Source: Mesostigma viride (lineage: Eukaryota; Streptophyta; Mesostigmatophyceae; Mesostigmatales; Mesostigmataceae). Taken from it: 60,000 nucleotides of DNA. The notes beneath the pieces were generated by a model. That model saw nothing but the letters and a program-made list of their open reading frames with translations, was not told where the DNA came from and made no database searches. The DNA is taken from the NCBI GenBank assembly GCA_009746045.1, contig RPFO01000648.1, forward strand, positions 64,001 to 124,000, given 5' to 3'. The translations under genes and the position numbers were made by a program. Positions 47,501 to 56,184 of the stretch are shown piece by piece (the first letter of the stretch is position 1; each line of letters begins with the position of its first letter).

Positions 47501-50500
47501 CAACGGCGCTGCGCTCCGACCCCCCCTGCTCCGAACCCCTTCATAACCCCCCTGCTTACCCCCACCCCCCCCCTCCTCAGCCCCCCCTTTCTTGCTCCCT
47601 AACCTGCACACAACCCCCCTATTCATACCCCCCCCCCCCTTCTGAGACTCCCGCTTGTCAACCCCTCAGAACCTAGCGAAGCTCGCGCACAAATCCTCAG
47701 AGGACGCCAAAGTGAGCATCCGGCATGCACGGCGGGACGTAAGTTGGCCTTATACTTGTTGGCGCGATGTGAGTTGGCCTGATGGGTTGTCACGCTTGTT
47801 GCGATGTCGTGAGTTGGCCTTGCGCTTTTTGGCGCACCGTGCCGTGAGGTCGATGGACTGTCCTTGTTGCCTGTTTTTTGTTGTTGTTACCCACTCCTTA
47901 TTGCCCTGTTCTGGTGGCTCTTGCCAGTAAGCCATAACTTCACAAGAGTTGCATTCTGGGGCTGGCATTCGTTGTGTAATGGCGTGATGATTTTGGTGCC
48001 CTTGCTGCCTTCCAAGGTAATGATAGAAGAAGGTGGAGACATCCTATCTGCATCGTATCTGCATGCTATCCTATCTGCATAAGGTGCCTTTGCTATCTCA
48101 TACTCCTATCTGCGCAATGTGCCCTTGCTACCTCATACTAATAAGGAGTACGCCTTAGGAGGAGTATCTCATACTATTTAAGGAGTACGCCGTAGGAGTA
48201 TCTCGTACTATTTAAGGAGTACGCCGTATATAGGAGTATCTCATACTAATTAAGGAGTACGCCGTAGGAGTATCTCATACTATTTAAGGAGTACGCCGTA
48301 GGAGTATTCCTCCTCTAAGCGCCGCCTCTAGTATACTCCTCTAAGTGGGCCTTGCCGAATCAGTTTCAGACTTGCTTCATCGCGTGCTTCCTTGTCTAAC
48401 TTCACCCCTTGTGCCCATCCTCCCTCCAGGGCTTTGGCTGGACGCTCGCCTGTTCTTTGGCTGGATGCTCGCCTGGGGCGCAGGCGCTAGCATCAGCTCA
48501 GACGTGGGTTTATCCTGTACTTCTTACATCACTGGCTGCTCGACTTGTTTTGCAGGCACTAGATGTCATCAAGGCGGATGAGGGCCTGGGCAAAGACGAC
48601 ACGCACCGGCTACAGAAGAAGGTGAGGGACGGATGGCAGCAGTTGGGTGCAGGGAGGGGAAGCAGGGTTGCCAACGAGTGTGGTCTGCGCTGGTTGTCTC
48701 ATGGATATCATGGTCACTATAGTGTATAGTAATGCCATGCCTGCGCTGGTTATCTCGTTGATATTCCATAAGACCTCGGTTTATATATGGAAAGAAAAGG
48801 TAGGGGGTGCATGGCGTTATGAATATGGGTGCAGGGTATGGCTACAGGGGAAGGCAGGTCATGCGTGATGGTAGGGTAGGGAATGCATGATGGTAGGGTA
48901 TGGCATGCATGATAGTGGGGCAGGGTAGGCGTGATGATAGGGAATGCGTGGTGATAGCAATAAAGGGGTGCGGGTAGGACAACCAGGTTTGTTTGTCAGG
49001 ATAGTGGAGAAGAGTTCAGCATGCCTTTTCTGTGCTGTAGCATTTCCGTACCACCCAAATCGGGCGGTGGTACAGTGAGCTTGTACACCCCCCCCCCCCA
49101 CGTTTAAGATTGGGGTCCGGCCAACCCAGGGCTGCGATCTTAAACCTAAAATCAAATCCAGGGTTGACGATCTTAAACCTGAGAAGATCTTAAACCTGAG
49201 GGGGCGCGGCGCGGCGCGGCGCGGCGCGCCCCGCCGGAGCCCGCCAATTGATGCATGAGTCCTGCATGAGTGGAAGTTTTTGAAATTAATAGCAAAACCG
49301 CCAATAAAAAATTAAAAAATATCAATACCGTTGCTCGTGGTCTGTACACTGGGCACTGGCCGGAACTTGGCAGCTTTTTGTACCAACTTTAAGATCTTTT
49401 TGCCCAAAACCAGCCCTGCGATCTTAAACCTGAAATTTCAAAATCCAGGGGCTCATGATCTTAAACCTGAGAATCTTAAACGTGGGGGGGGGGGGGGTAG
49501 CAGAGCCCTTGTTTCGTTTCACTAAAGAGCTTCGAAAACGTTTCGCTAATGAGGAAGGAAATGTGAGGCATCGCTTTATTGCAATATGGACACAAGGGGT
49601 TGTTACCGAAGAAGGCAAGGACCCGTGATGACAGCTCGTGAGCAACTGGGCATGGGGAGGGGGCACATAAGAGGGCTAGTTTGGTGCTGTAGAACCTGTT
49701 TGTAGGGGGTGAAATAAAGTGCGTGGGCAGGGATCATCCTGGCTGGTCCGGCGCGCATGTTATTGGTGCAGTAAAATGGTGTATGGCCACTTGCAGTGCG
49801 GCCAAGGCTTCATGATGGAATATTTAATGCGCCAAGCCCGAGTGTGCGTAGGAATAAGGTGCAGGAATAATTTCTAATCACAAATATCTAGGGACTTGGG
49901 GCGCCAGTGAGTCTGCATGAAAGCTGCCTGCTTACTACCGATAGCTACCTGCCTCCAAGGTCGGGGGAATATTGCCAAGTGTCGTGTCTGCTAGTTGGCA
50001 TCTTCCACCCGCACAACCCGTCTCTGTGTCACCCGTCTCTGTGTTGCTGGGGGGCATTCACTACGTGCTGGACCCTTGTCTTATTCGGTTCCACCTTGCC
50101 ATCTGTGTATGGTGGTCCAGTCTTCTTACATTTTCCAATAAAGACTGGCCATTGAGTGATTGCAGGTTGTAGCTCAGAATGTATCAATAACCATATGCCC
50201 CCTCCTTGATATGCCCCCTCGCATGGATATGTGTTACATATCATCCCAATTAATGGAGATATTAAAATTAAGGGGACGGGACATGCCCGAATTTTTTGGC
50301 GCCAAAAAATTCGCGCCGGAACCGAAGGTCATAAATTTCACGTGCGCGGTGCGCGCACCCCTTGCGGAAGTGGCCATGGCGACTGCGTTCAGGCGAAACT
50401 ACCACACTAGGGCAGGCGAAATGCAAAAATTTTACTCGAATCTAAAAGACGATGAGTTTATGATGTTAGTTTGTGGCGGACATCAGCTGATTTACAATAT

Positions 50501-53434
50501 CGCTGTTGTTTTTTTATGCCATCGGCATGGGGGTAATCTGAATTTTTTAGTCGCGCGGAATAAAATAGAATTCATGATAGCGGCGGTAAAATCGCGGTTT
50601 TTAGGGTTGTTTTGACCGTGAAGCAGGCGTTAATACCCTTTGCATCGAATTCTAAACCGAGCTGGTGCTTTTTGCCAGATTTTCGGCCATTATCGGTAAG
50701 TAATTGTTCAGACCTACGCAGTGCGTGTCTGACCTGTCCATGGAAGAACGGCGGTTGTTGCGCGCCTGGGCGAGGGATTTACGAGGGCGAGGTACAGATT
50801 TGTCGCGAATGTTATCTGCGATCAGTGCTTTCTTCTATGAGCTCATCGTTCGAGGTTTTTTGCGTTCTTTTTGGGCAGTTTCCGCCAGCTATCTCGCCGT
50901 CGCTTGCCGTTGTGCTGTCGAATACCTGGCAGCTTTAGATTGTTTTCGTTGATGTCGTGATCAGGGCCGCTTCAGTCGCAGCCTATAGCTCTTCGGGAAG
51001 GTATAAGGCATTTCATAAAACGTGTTCCGGCAAGGATGTTGTGCGTATGGACGCTTCTTGTTGTGTGAGAGTGACGCACCCTCTCTTCGCAGCGGCATCA
51101 CAGCGCTCATGCGCTGAAGGGCCGCCAATGGTTTCTTTGCATTTTATCGTGCAGGGATGGAAGTGATTTAGTGATGATGATGTTGGAGATATTGCATTTG
51201 TGTGACTGCATGTAGATAGCTTGTACCAATGGTTGTTTGAGCTTTCCTATGTTATGATGATGTGACAAGACTACAATGTGCTGAGCCAACCATGGTTGAC
51301 ATGCATGACTGCATGCAAGCTATATATACCATGTTCCTACTTGGTTCCTTGCCCTCCATAGTCCCAGTTTGTCATCCATGCCGGGGAGGACAGTTTAGGA
51401 GGTGTTGTTGAGTTGATTAGCTTGGTTGTCATCAACCTTACACTCTAACCTAGGAGAAACATAGGAAATGCTGCTTAGGCATATTAGGGCTACCATCGTC
51501 AAGGCTATGAACATATTTACAAGGCTGGCCATGCTGGAGGGATGATGAAGACATATGAGGTGCGTGGCCACCCCTTCGTACATTGTAAACATACTCAGCA
51601 TGGTTTTGGTGCATGTTGGATGGCATATGAAGTGGCATTGTGGGGTTACTAACTTACTGAGTGGTCCTTAGCGCCTTGTCAGGTGGTCATATAGGAAACC
51701 CATCAACTTGAGTAGTTCTTGTCACAATGACCCCCCACGTTGAGCATGCGTTGCCGTCAGCGTGCAAGAGTTAATTATGTGTGCTTGGGTCAGTTTGCAG
51801 ATGTCCTTGATGAAGAAGGAGGTGCTAGTGTGGCTGAATGGTTACTCTAATTTCCTTGTAGAGTCTACATGGGTGGCCGTCTTGGAATGGTTGTAACTTG
51901 GGCAGTTCTTGTCAGAATGGCGTCAAGCCTTGAACATAGGAGGTACCGTATGTGCAGAGGTTGGCAGCATGTGGTTTGGCCAGTTTTTGCATGGTTTGGA
52001 TGGATAAAGGGGTGTTTATGGTGTAAGATACACTAAAAAACCTCCCTTAGCTTCGTCACAGGTGGCTACCTAGGAAATCCATCAACTAGAGCTGCGCTCG
52101 TCAGAATGACCTGAAAATTTGGGGCTGCATGTCCCCCCACCTGTAATATTTGGGAATATATGGTGGAGCATGATATGATGTGTTAATGATTTGATTTTTT
52201 TTTTTGGATTAAAAAAGTACCTGTTTTGCGGGAAATCCATCAACGTGAGTAAACATTCTTATTTCTTGGTCCCAATTAGGTAGAATTTCTCAAAAGTGGG
52301 GGAACTATGCGGGAATATATGATTTGGTCCCAATATGTTTGCCCATTGTCCTAGGGAAAATGTGACTAAAATAGCGTCTTTTTCTATTTTTAGCGCGTTA
52401 CCGGTGTATGGTGGGGGCTAGTACCCCCCCCAAGTGGCTGGAAATTTTTTTTTTAATCATATTTATGGTCCCCAATCATCATTAGATTTTTTGCACATGC
52501 ATAGGTATGGTTTCCAGAAAAGTGCCCTTTAGGCATGTCCCCTCCCCTTAAATTAAACTAAACTATAACATGACTCCGTTGGGAGATCATGTAGCACGTA
52601 TTCCCTCGCTGATGGGTGGAGGTGAGCGGAGCCGCGAAAACTAAGCTAACTCTAAGCTAATCAAGCTAAGCTACAAAAATCCTAGCTACTCTACTCAGCA
52701 AAGCGCCCCTTCCTCCTAAGAGGGGGGGGGGGGGGGGGGGGGGGGCTTGCCCACAGGGGCTGGCGTGTGAGCCTGGACAATGGTCTTCCACCACTTCTTG
52801 CCCTGCATAGCAGTCCAAGCAAGAGAGAGGAAGGAAATGCGGTCTTCAAACTTAGCTGGGACCACTAGGTCGGCCAGCAACTGTGCTGAATACTTCATGG
52901 CAGGTCTACCCGCCCTGTGGGGACTGTCGTTGGGGCCAGGCCAGGTCAGGATATGCCGCCCTGGCTGGCCAAGCCGCTGGGGGCCTGCCAGACCAAGGGC
53001 GGTGTCTACCTGACTGGTTCGAGCAAAATGTCCTACGAATGCGATCCTACGCTGTCTAATCTCGTCCGAAATGCGAGGCGTTCCCTTCTACAAAGATTCT
53101 AGCGACCTATGCGTGGAAAATGGAGTTATGTTCTTCATTAATCGAGTGATGTAAGGTTGCATAGCCTATGCGTCCATGGTTTTGTTTTGGGGGAGGGGCT
53201 TGGCCAAATGGTCAAATGTTGGGCTACTAGTAATGCTTGAGGGGTGTGCATTATTGATTTGTTTGCTTCATTCCTAATTTGTTTCCTGCTGTGTACGTGA
53301 AATTTAATTGATTAATTAATTGATTTTTCCTGCTGTTGAAAATCTGAATGCAGGTCCAAGATCTCACAGACAAGTATATCAAGAAGATCACAGACATGTG
53401 TGCGGCCAAGGAGAAAGAAGTGATGGCAGGCTGA
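39980..53434 (+). CDS. Ribosome recycling factor, organellar (mitochondrion or plastid)
   Basis: Exons: 39980-40205, 40461-40664, 44060-44181, 44754-44845, 46058-46079, 47670-47738, 48556-48621, 53354-53434. They sum to 882 nt (293 residues plus stop) with GT-AG borders. Residues 1-75 are Arg/Ser/Ala-rich ([18 protein letters not shown]), a probable transit peptide; 76-105 is a Lys- then Asp/Glu-rich linker. The RRF domain begins at about 113 ([19 protein letters not shown]) and continues through [64 protein letters not shown] and [20 protein letters not shown], matching the family in order. RRF works with EF-G to split the post-termination ribosome. Exon 5 is only 22 nt but supplies the expected PPLTxE segment. 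Intron 1 (255 nt) has no in-frame stop, so retention would add 85 residues. The gene is stretched over 13.5 kb by repeat-laden introns, the last one 4.7 kb. Confidence 0.93.
41850..42020. repeat. approximately 42-bp minisatellite with ACCGGT and C-runs
   Basis: About four units of CGACCGGTATGCTATATGCC plus AAGCAGGAA and a C-run, in recycling-factor intron 2. Nearby DNA (41815-42110) is rich in ACCGGT. Confidence 0.87.
43776..43955. repeat. Compound trinucleotide array (CTA)n (CCG)n (CCA)n (CTA)n
   Basis: 180 bp of uninterrupted 3-bp units whose middle base or bases change in blocks, about 100 bp upstream of recycling-factor exon 3. Confidence 0.96.
44162..44425 (+). repeat. Four 60-bp copies of the recycling-factor exon 3 tail and donor
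   Basis: The real end GTCTTTGACAAGAAC then GTGCGTGCC (44181/44182) recurs exactly at 44227 and 44287. Decayed copies follow at about 44350 and 44408. The spacer ends GTGTGGTGTTCTGGATATAG. Confidence 0.95.
44532..44562. repeat. (TA)n array
   Basis: About 15 TA units in recycling-factor intron 3. Two TTTAGGG motifs follow near 44592. Confidence 0.9.
44940..45185 (+). repeat. 24-bp minisatellite containing a consensus-like 5' splice site
   Basis: About ten units of ATGTATGAGTAAGTATGATT plus GGCC start roughly 95 nt after the exon 4 donor. Most units contain GAGTAAGTATG, close to a strong donor consensus, though the match to the real donor (CCTCC then GTAAGTTCC) is limited. Confidence 0.9.
46058..46259 (+). 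repeat. 22-nt microexon end plus four approximately 45-bp junction copies
   Basis: The microexon end CATGAGCTAAAGGAG then GTGAGCAAG (46079/46080) is followed by variants near 46107 (GCGAGCTAGAGGAG then GTGGGG), 46157 (CATGAGCTACAGGAG then GTGGGA), 46200 (GTGAGCTAGAATTG then GTGAGC) and 46238 (CATGAGCTATGGGAG then TTGAGC). Confidence 0.88.
46325..46530. repeat. Two to three approximately 85-bp tandem units
   Basis: GCACTGGTATCAGGTGGTTG, AAACAAACATATATTGT and GGTGAACCCCATTTTCCCG repeat in recycling-factor intron 5. Confidence 0.92.
46927..47248. mobile_element. Inverted-repeat element enclosing a (CCAT)n array, MITE-like
   Basis: The 25-bp ends 46927-46951 and 47224-47248 are reverse complements with one mismatch (core AGCCAATTTTCGGAAGAACC). 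The interior is dominated by about 40 units of CCAT (47029-47187). No reading frame and no clear target-site duplication are seen. It lies in recycling-factor intron 5. A non-autonomous transposon is the likely reading; a simple hairpin-forming repeat is the alternative. Confidence 0.65.
47029..47187. repeat. (CCAT)n tetranucleotide array
   Basis: About 40 perfect units; this is the core of the inverted-repeat element 46927-47248. Confidence 0.97.
47725..47825 (+). repeat. Two copies of the recycling-factor exon 6 donor
   Basis: The real end GGCGGGAC then GTAAGTTGGCCTTA (47738/47739) recurs near 47762 (GGCGCGAT then GTGAGTTGGCCTGA) and 47800 (GCGATGTC then GTGAGTTGGCCTTG). Confidence 0.88.
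48140..48310. repeat. approximately 35-bp minisatellite
   Basis: About five units of AAGGAGTACGCCGTAGGAGT plus ATCTCATACTATTT in recycling-factor intron 6. Confidence 0.9.
49088..49497. mobile_element. 410-bp element with C/G-tract inverted ends and internal direct repeats
   Basis: The left end is a 12-C run followed by ACGTTTAAGATT; the right end is its reverse complement (AATCTTAAACGT then a G run). Inside, two related blocks of about 85 bp (49123-49205 and 49405-49490) carry repeated GATCTTAAACCTGA motifs, and four GCGGC units lie near 49207-49230. It lies in the last intron of the recycling-factor gene. There is no coding capacity and no obvious target-site duplication. Confidence 0.6.
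50289..50312. promoter_or_regulatory. 24-bp perfect palindrome matching an ideal E2F/DP site
   Basis: The palindrome is centred on TTTTGGCGCCAAAA, the textbook symmetric E2F/DP binding sequence, with further perfect symmetry outward to GAA...TTC. It lies about 70 bp upstream of the ATG (50377) of an unrecognised plus-strand frame, inside the last recycling-factor intron. Binding is inferred only from the match. Confidence 0.5.
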
Positions 53435-54663
53435 CAACACCTCGTCGTGTACCCCTAGGGGTTCAGGGTTCCTTTATTAATTGGTACCCACGTGAGCCAG
53501 TCTAGATGCTTTTGATTGTAGTAATATAACCACCCTGCCTAGGTTATTTCACCACACACGTGCAGGCATATCAATGAGACAACCCTGGCGCAGGCCAGAA
53601 ATCTGGACAACCTGTACCATGGTAGCTCAAGCCTGCAGTTATCTTATCCGCGTTTTCGAGTCGTTCAGGATGATGAATATGAATGGAGATACGGAAATGT
53701 GTAGCCTTGTTCATTGAAATCATGGCTGGAATCACGCTACGAGCGACTAGATGATCGACCTAGACGGTGGGGGCAGAAACATCTTGCTTGCGGATCAGCG
53801 TAGGGCGTGTGTTTCGAGCCTAACTGGTCGGGAGTGTCTAGCTTGTGGTGAGCACCATTTCGATCTGCGATATTGCTCTCCCACCATTTACGAGAAATAC
53901 CCGCAAATGGAAAATCGCCGAAAAGGTCTCTAGAGCTATATTGAGTCATTACGTTAGCCATGCCATGTTTCCAGACGTCTAAGAAAAATATGCGCATGCA
54001 CGGTGCAAAGGCAATATTCCGGAGCTAGGAAATCGATCACAATTTCAAATGTGTGGCGTGAACCAAACACCCACCGGCCCACGTATGCCAGAAAATTGTT
54101 GAGCTTCGCTCATTTTATACATTCGACGCGTGGACGGGCTCAAAGGGGACCGACCTAGCTTAAGACTAGCGCTTGTCACGCGAGGGTACTGCACCGGCCG
54201 GCCCTTTTTTTTTGTGCCGAGGCCGCTGAGTGTGGTTCCGCGAAGTGCAGGCCTAGGTAGCTTCTAACGTATGTCACTAGACCTAATTGTACCTGCGCCA
54301 GCCGCCAGGCGTGGCGCAACTGTGATGCCGGGCAGTCGGTACACCTTGTACCTGCGCAAGCCGGCAGGCCTGCGTGGCGCAATTTGAATGATATACAGTA
54401 CTTAGAGTGGTTCAGGGGACGTAGGGTCAGGCCTCTTTTCAGCTTCGCAACTAAGTTATCCCAGCATTTGCTGGCAAGGTCGGCCGGCCGCTATGGCGCC
54501 ATAGCCGCGCGGCTGCGCTGAATGCATGTAAGACGATGCTATCGGCCTCTCCGGGCGTGGATCGAGAGGCCTAGAATAAATTTCTTTATGTTCGCCACCA
54601 ACCATTACAGGCCACGGTAATGGTTGGTGAGTGGGGGGCTCTACGATTTGAGTAAAAGGGTGT
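53435..54663. other. Intergenic region 3' of the recycling-factor gene with two hairpins
   Basis: It holds the 3' flank of the recycling-factor gene, a copy of the dispersed GAGACAAC motif near 53566-53606, a short direct repeat near 54295-54375 (both halves contain CCTGCGC and CGTGGCGCAA), and two inverted repeats. One has GGCCTCTC arms near 54545-54575. The other has CACCAACCATTAC and its complement as 13-bp arms around an 8-nt loop near 54596-54630. No protein fragment was recognised with confidence. Confidence 0.45.
53566..53606 (+). repeat. Dispersed GAGACAAC motif downstream of the recycling-factor stop
   Basis: ATATCAATGAGACAACCCTG then GCGCAGGCCAGAAATCTGG matches the sequence right of the hairpin at 36917-36955 (ATATCCATGAGACAACCAGC then GCATGCCAGAAATATTG). 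It starts about 130 nt after the stop codon, nearly the same distance as in the kinesin gene. Confidence 0.75.
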
Positions 54664-55900
54664 GATTTCGATCCGGCGCTGACGACCCCGCCAACTACCG
54701 AGGAGTCTGCATCCAGAGAGCAGCACTCAAGTTGTTCATGCGCATGATCCTCTTGAAGCCGCCCTCGTTCTGCTCTCGACCGTCACCTAGGGGAAAGTCA
54801 AATGGGCTTTCGTCCTGGGCGCAACACCGGCATGGCCATCTTCGTCGCGCGCCGTCTCTTCGAGGAAATCGCTCTCCTGCAACCTAATGAGTTTCCCGCC
54901 ATCCTGATCTTCGTCGACTACATCAAGGCTTTTGATTCCGCCCTCTGGGCCGCTCTATGGGCTGTCCTTGCTCGCGCTCGCGTCCCCACTCCCCTGATTA
55001 CCGTTATCCGCACGCTGTATTAGGGGTTGACCACTTCGGTGCGCACTCAACACGGCTCTACCCCGCCATGTCCTCTGCAGACCGGCATCTGGCAGAGTTG
55101 CGTACGGTCGCCGTACATGTTTATTATTGTAGTGGATTATAATTATGTTGCATGTGCACCTGGCAGGCACGTGCCCGCTTTGCTAGCATTGCAGGCCGTG
55201 CCCCTGGCCTAGTGATCATGAACGAGCTTGGGGAAGGGGGGCCGACTAACAAGCAGAATTTACCAGCTGACCTCATTTATGCCGACGACATCACGCTCGT
55301 CGAGAAGCCGGAGTCTGCCCAGCTTTGGCTGGACTGCCTGGCGCTCGAGGCTCGGGCGGTTGGTCTAGAAATCAGCCCCAAACCGGAGGCCCTGGCCCTC
55401 GGCATGCATGGCAGGGCCCCCGCCCACACTCCGCCTCTTAGACGACACCGACGTCAACTACCCTACTTCAGGCCGCTTCAAGCTGCGCGGCCGTTGGCTT
55501 CCGGACTGCGAGGACGACCTGACGACACGGATCGGCATGGCGTGGGCGTTAACTCCATGACCACCGCCGCTGGTGGAGCAACCCCGCCCTACCCCGGATC
55601 GTCAAGCTTGACCTCAAGATTCAAGGTCGTCATTCTGACGATCCTGACCTACGGCGCCGAGACCTGGACACTGACGCAGGAGCTGGAGCAACGACTCGAC
55701 GGCAACGTCACCAAGATGCTGCGCAAGGCCCTTAACCGATCCCCTTTGGTTTGCACATTTTTGTAGTGAGGATTTGTACGCTGATCAGTTGCCCTACAAT
55801 GTTTCCCACATTCTTAGGCCGACAGGCGCCTGGGCCTAGCCGGACACCTGGCCCGCACAGATCAGGTAGACACATCAGATAGACTAGCTGGCACCAAGCC
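54664..55900 (+). pseudogene. Broken LINE-type (non-LTR) reverse transcriptase
   Basis: Fragments of one reverse transcriptase appear in order but in different frames: NYRGVCIQRAALKLFMRMIL (from about 54690), GFRPGRNTGMAIFVARRLFE (from 54805), FVDYIKAFDS (block A), CPLQTGIWQSCVRSPYMFII (block B region, about 55070), the catalytic YADDITLVEK (about 55280) and LTILTYGAETWTLTQELEQR (about 55635). RRLGLAGHLARTD after 55815 resembles the C-terminal segment of these proteins. The frame shifts between 54770 and 54802, a stop follows RTLY at 55021, and further shifts occur. The YADD box and motif order point to an endonuclease-type LINE of the RTE/CR1/Jockey kind, but no endonuclease domain lies upstream, so this is a 5'-truncated, dead copy. 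Confidence 0.83.
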
Positions 55901-56184
55901 CGCCGGCAGCCTGGGCGTTATGTCCTCACCTGGCGTGCCCCAGGCCGCGCACGGCAGGGCTGCCACCCGTGCCGGACTTTTCGTGATAGACTCGGCATGG
56001 ACATGTGCTACCCTACTAGACGTGACGGGCTCACACGCGGGCAGGAGGCTGCCTCCTGGTTTGTCTGTACTATATATATTAAATATAGGCTCCCAGCCCC
56101 CGCCGCCCGACTACTCGGCCAGTTGGCGTTGGCTTGACACGGTTCCCTGGGATGCATGCGCCATCAACCCGACGTCTACCCTGA

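Larger units (their letters stand above)
48622..53353 (+). other. Recycling-factor intron 7 (4.7 kb): contents
   Basis: From left: two copies of the dispersed GAGACAACC motif on the minus strand (48684-48711, 48741-48765), a GGTAGGGTATGGCATGCATG minisatellite (48855-48935), the 49088-49497 inverted-end element, the second copy of the 70-bp dispersed repeat (50160-50240), and the E2F-like palindrome at 50289-50312. A plus-strand frame of 151 codons ends at 50615 (it includes [20 protein letters not shown]), unrecognised. 51650-52280 is AT-rich with diverged copies of GGAAATCCATCAACTTGAG. A minus-strand frame at 52716-52898 ([20 protein letters not shown]) looks protein-like but is unidentified. 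There is a run of about 26 G near 52722. Confidence 0.55.
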
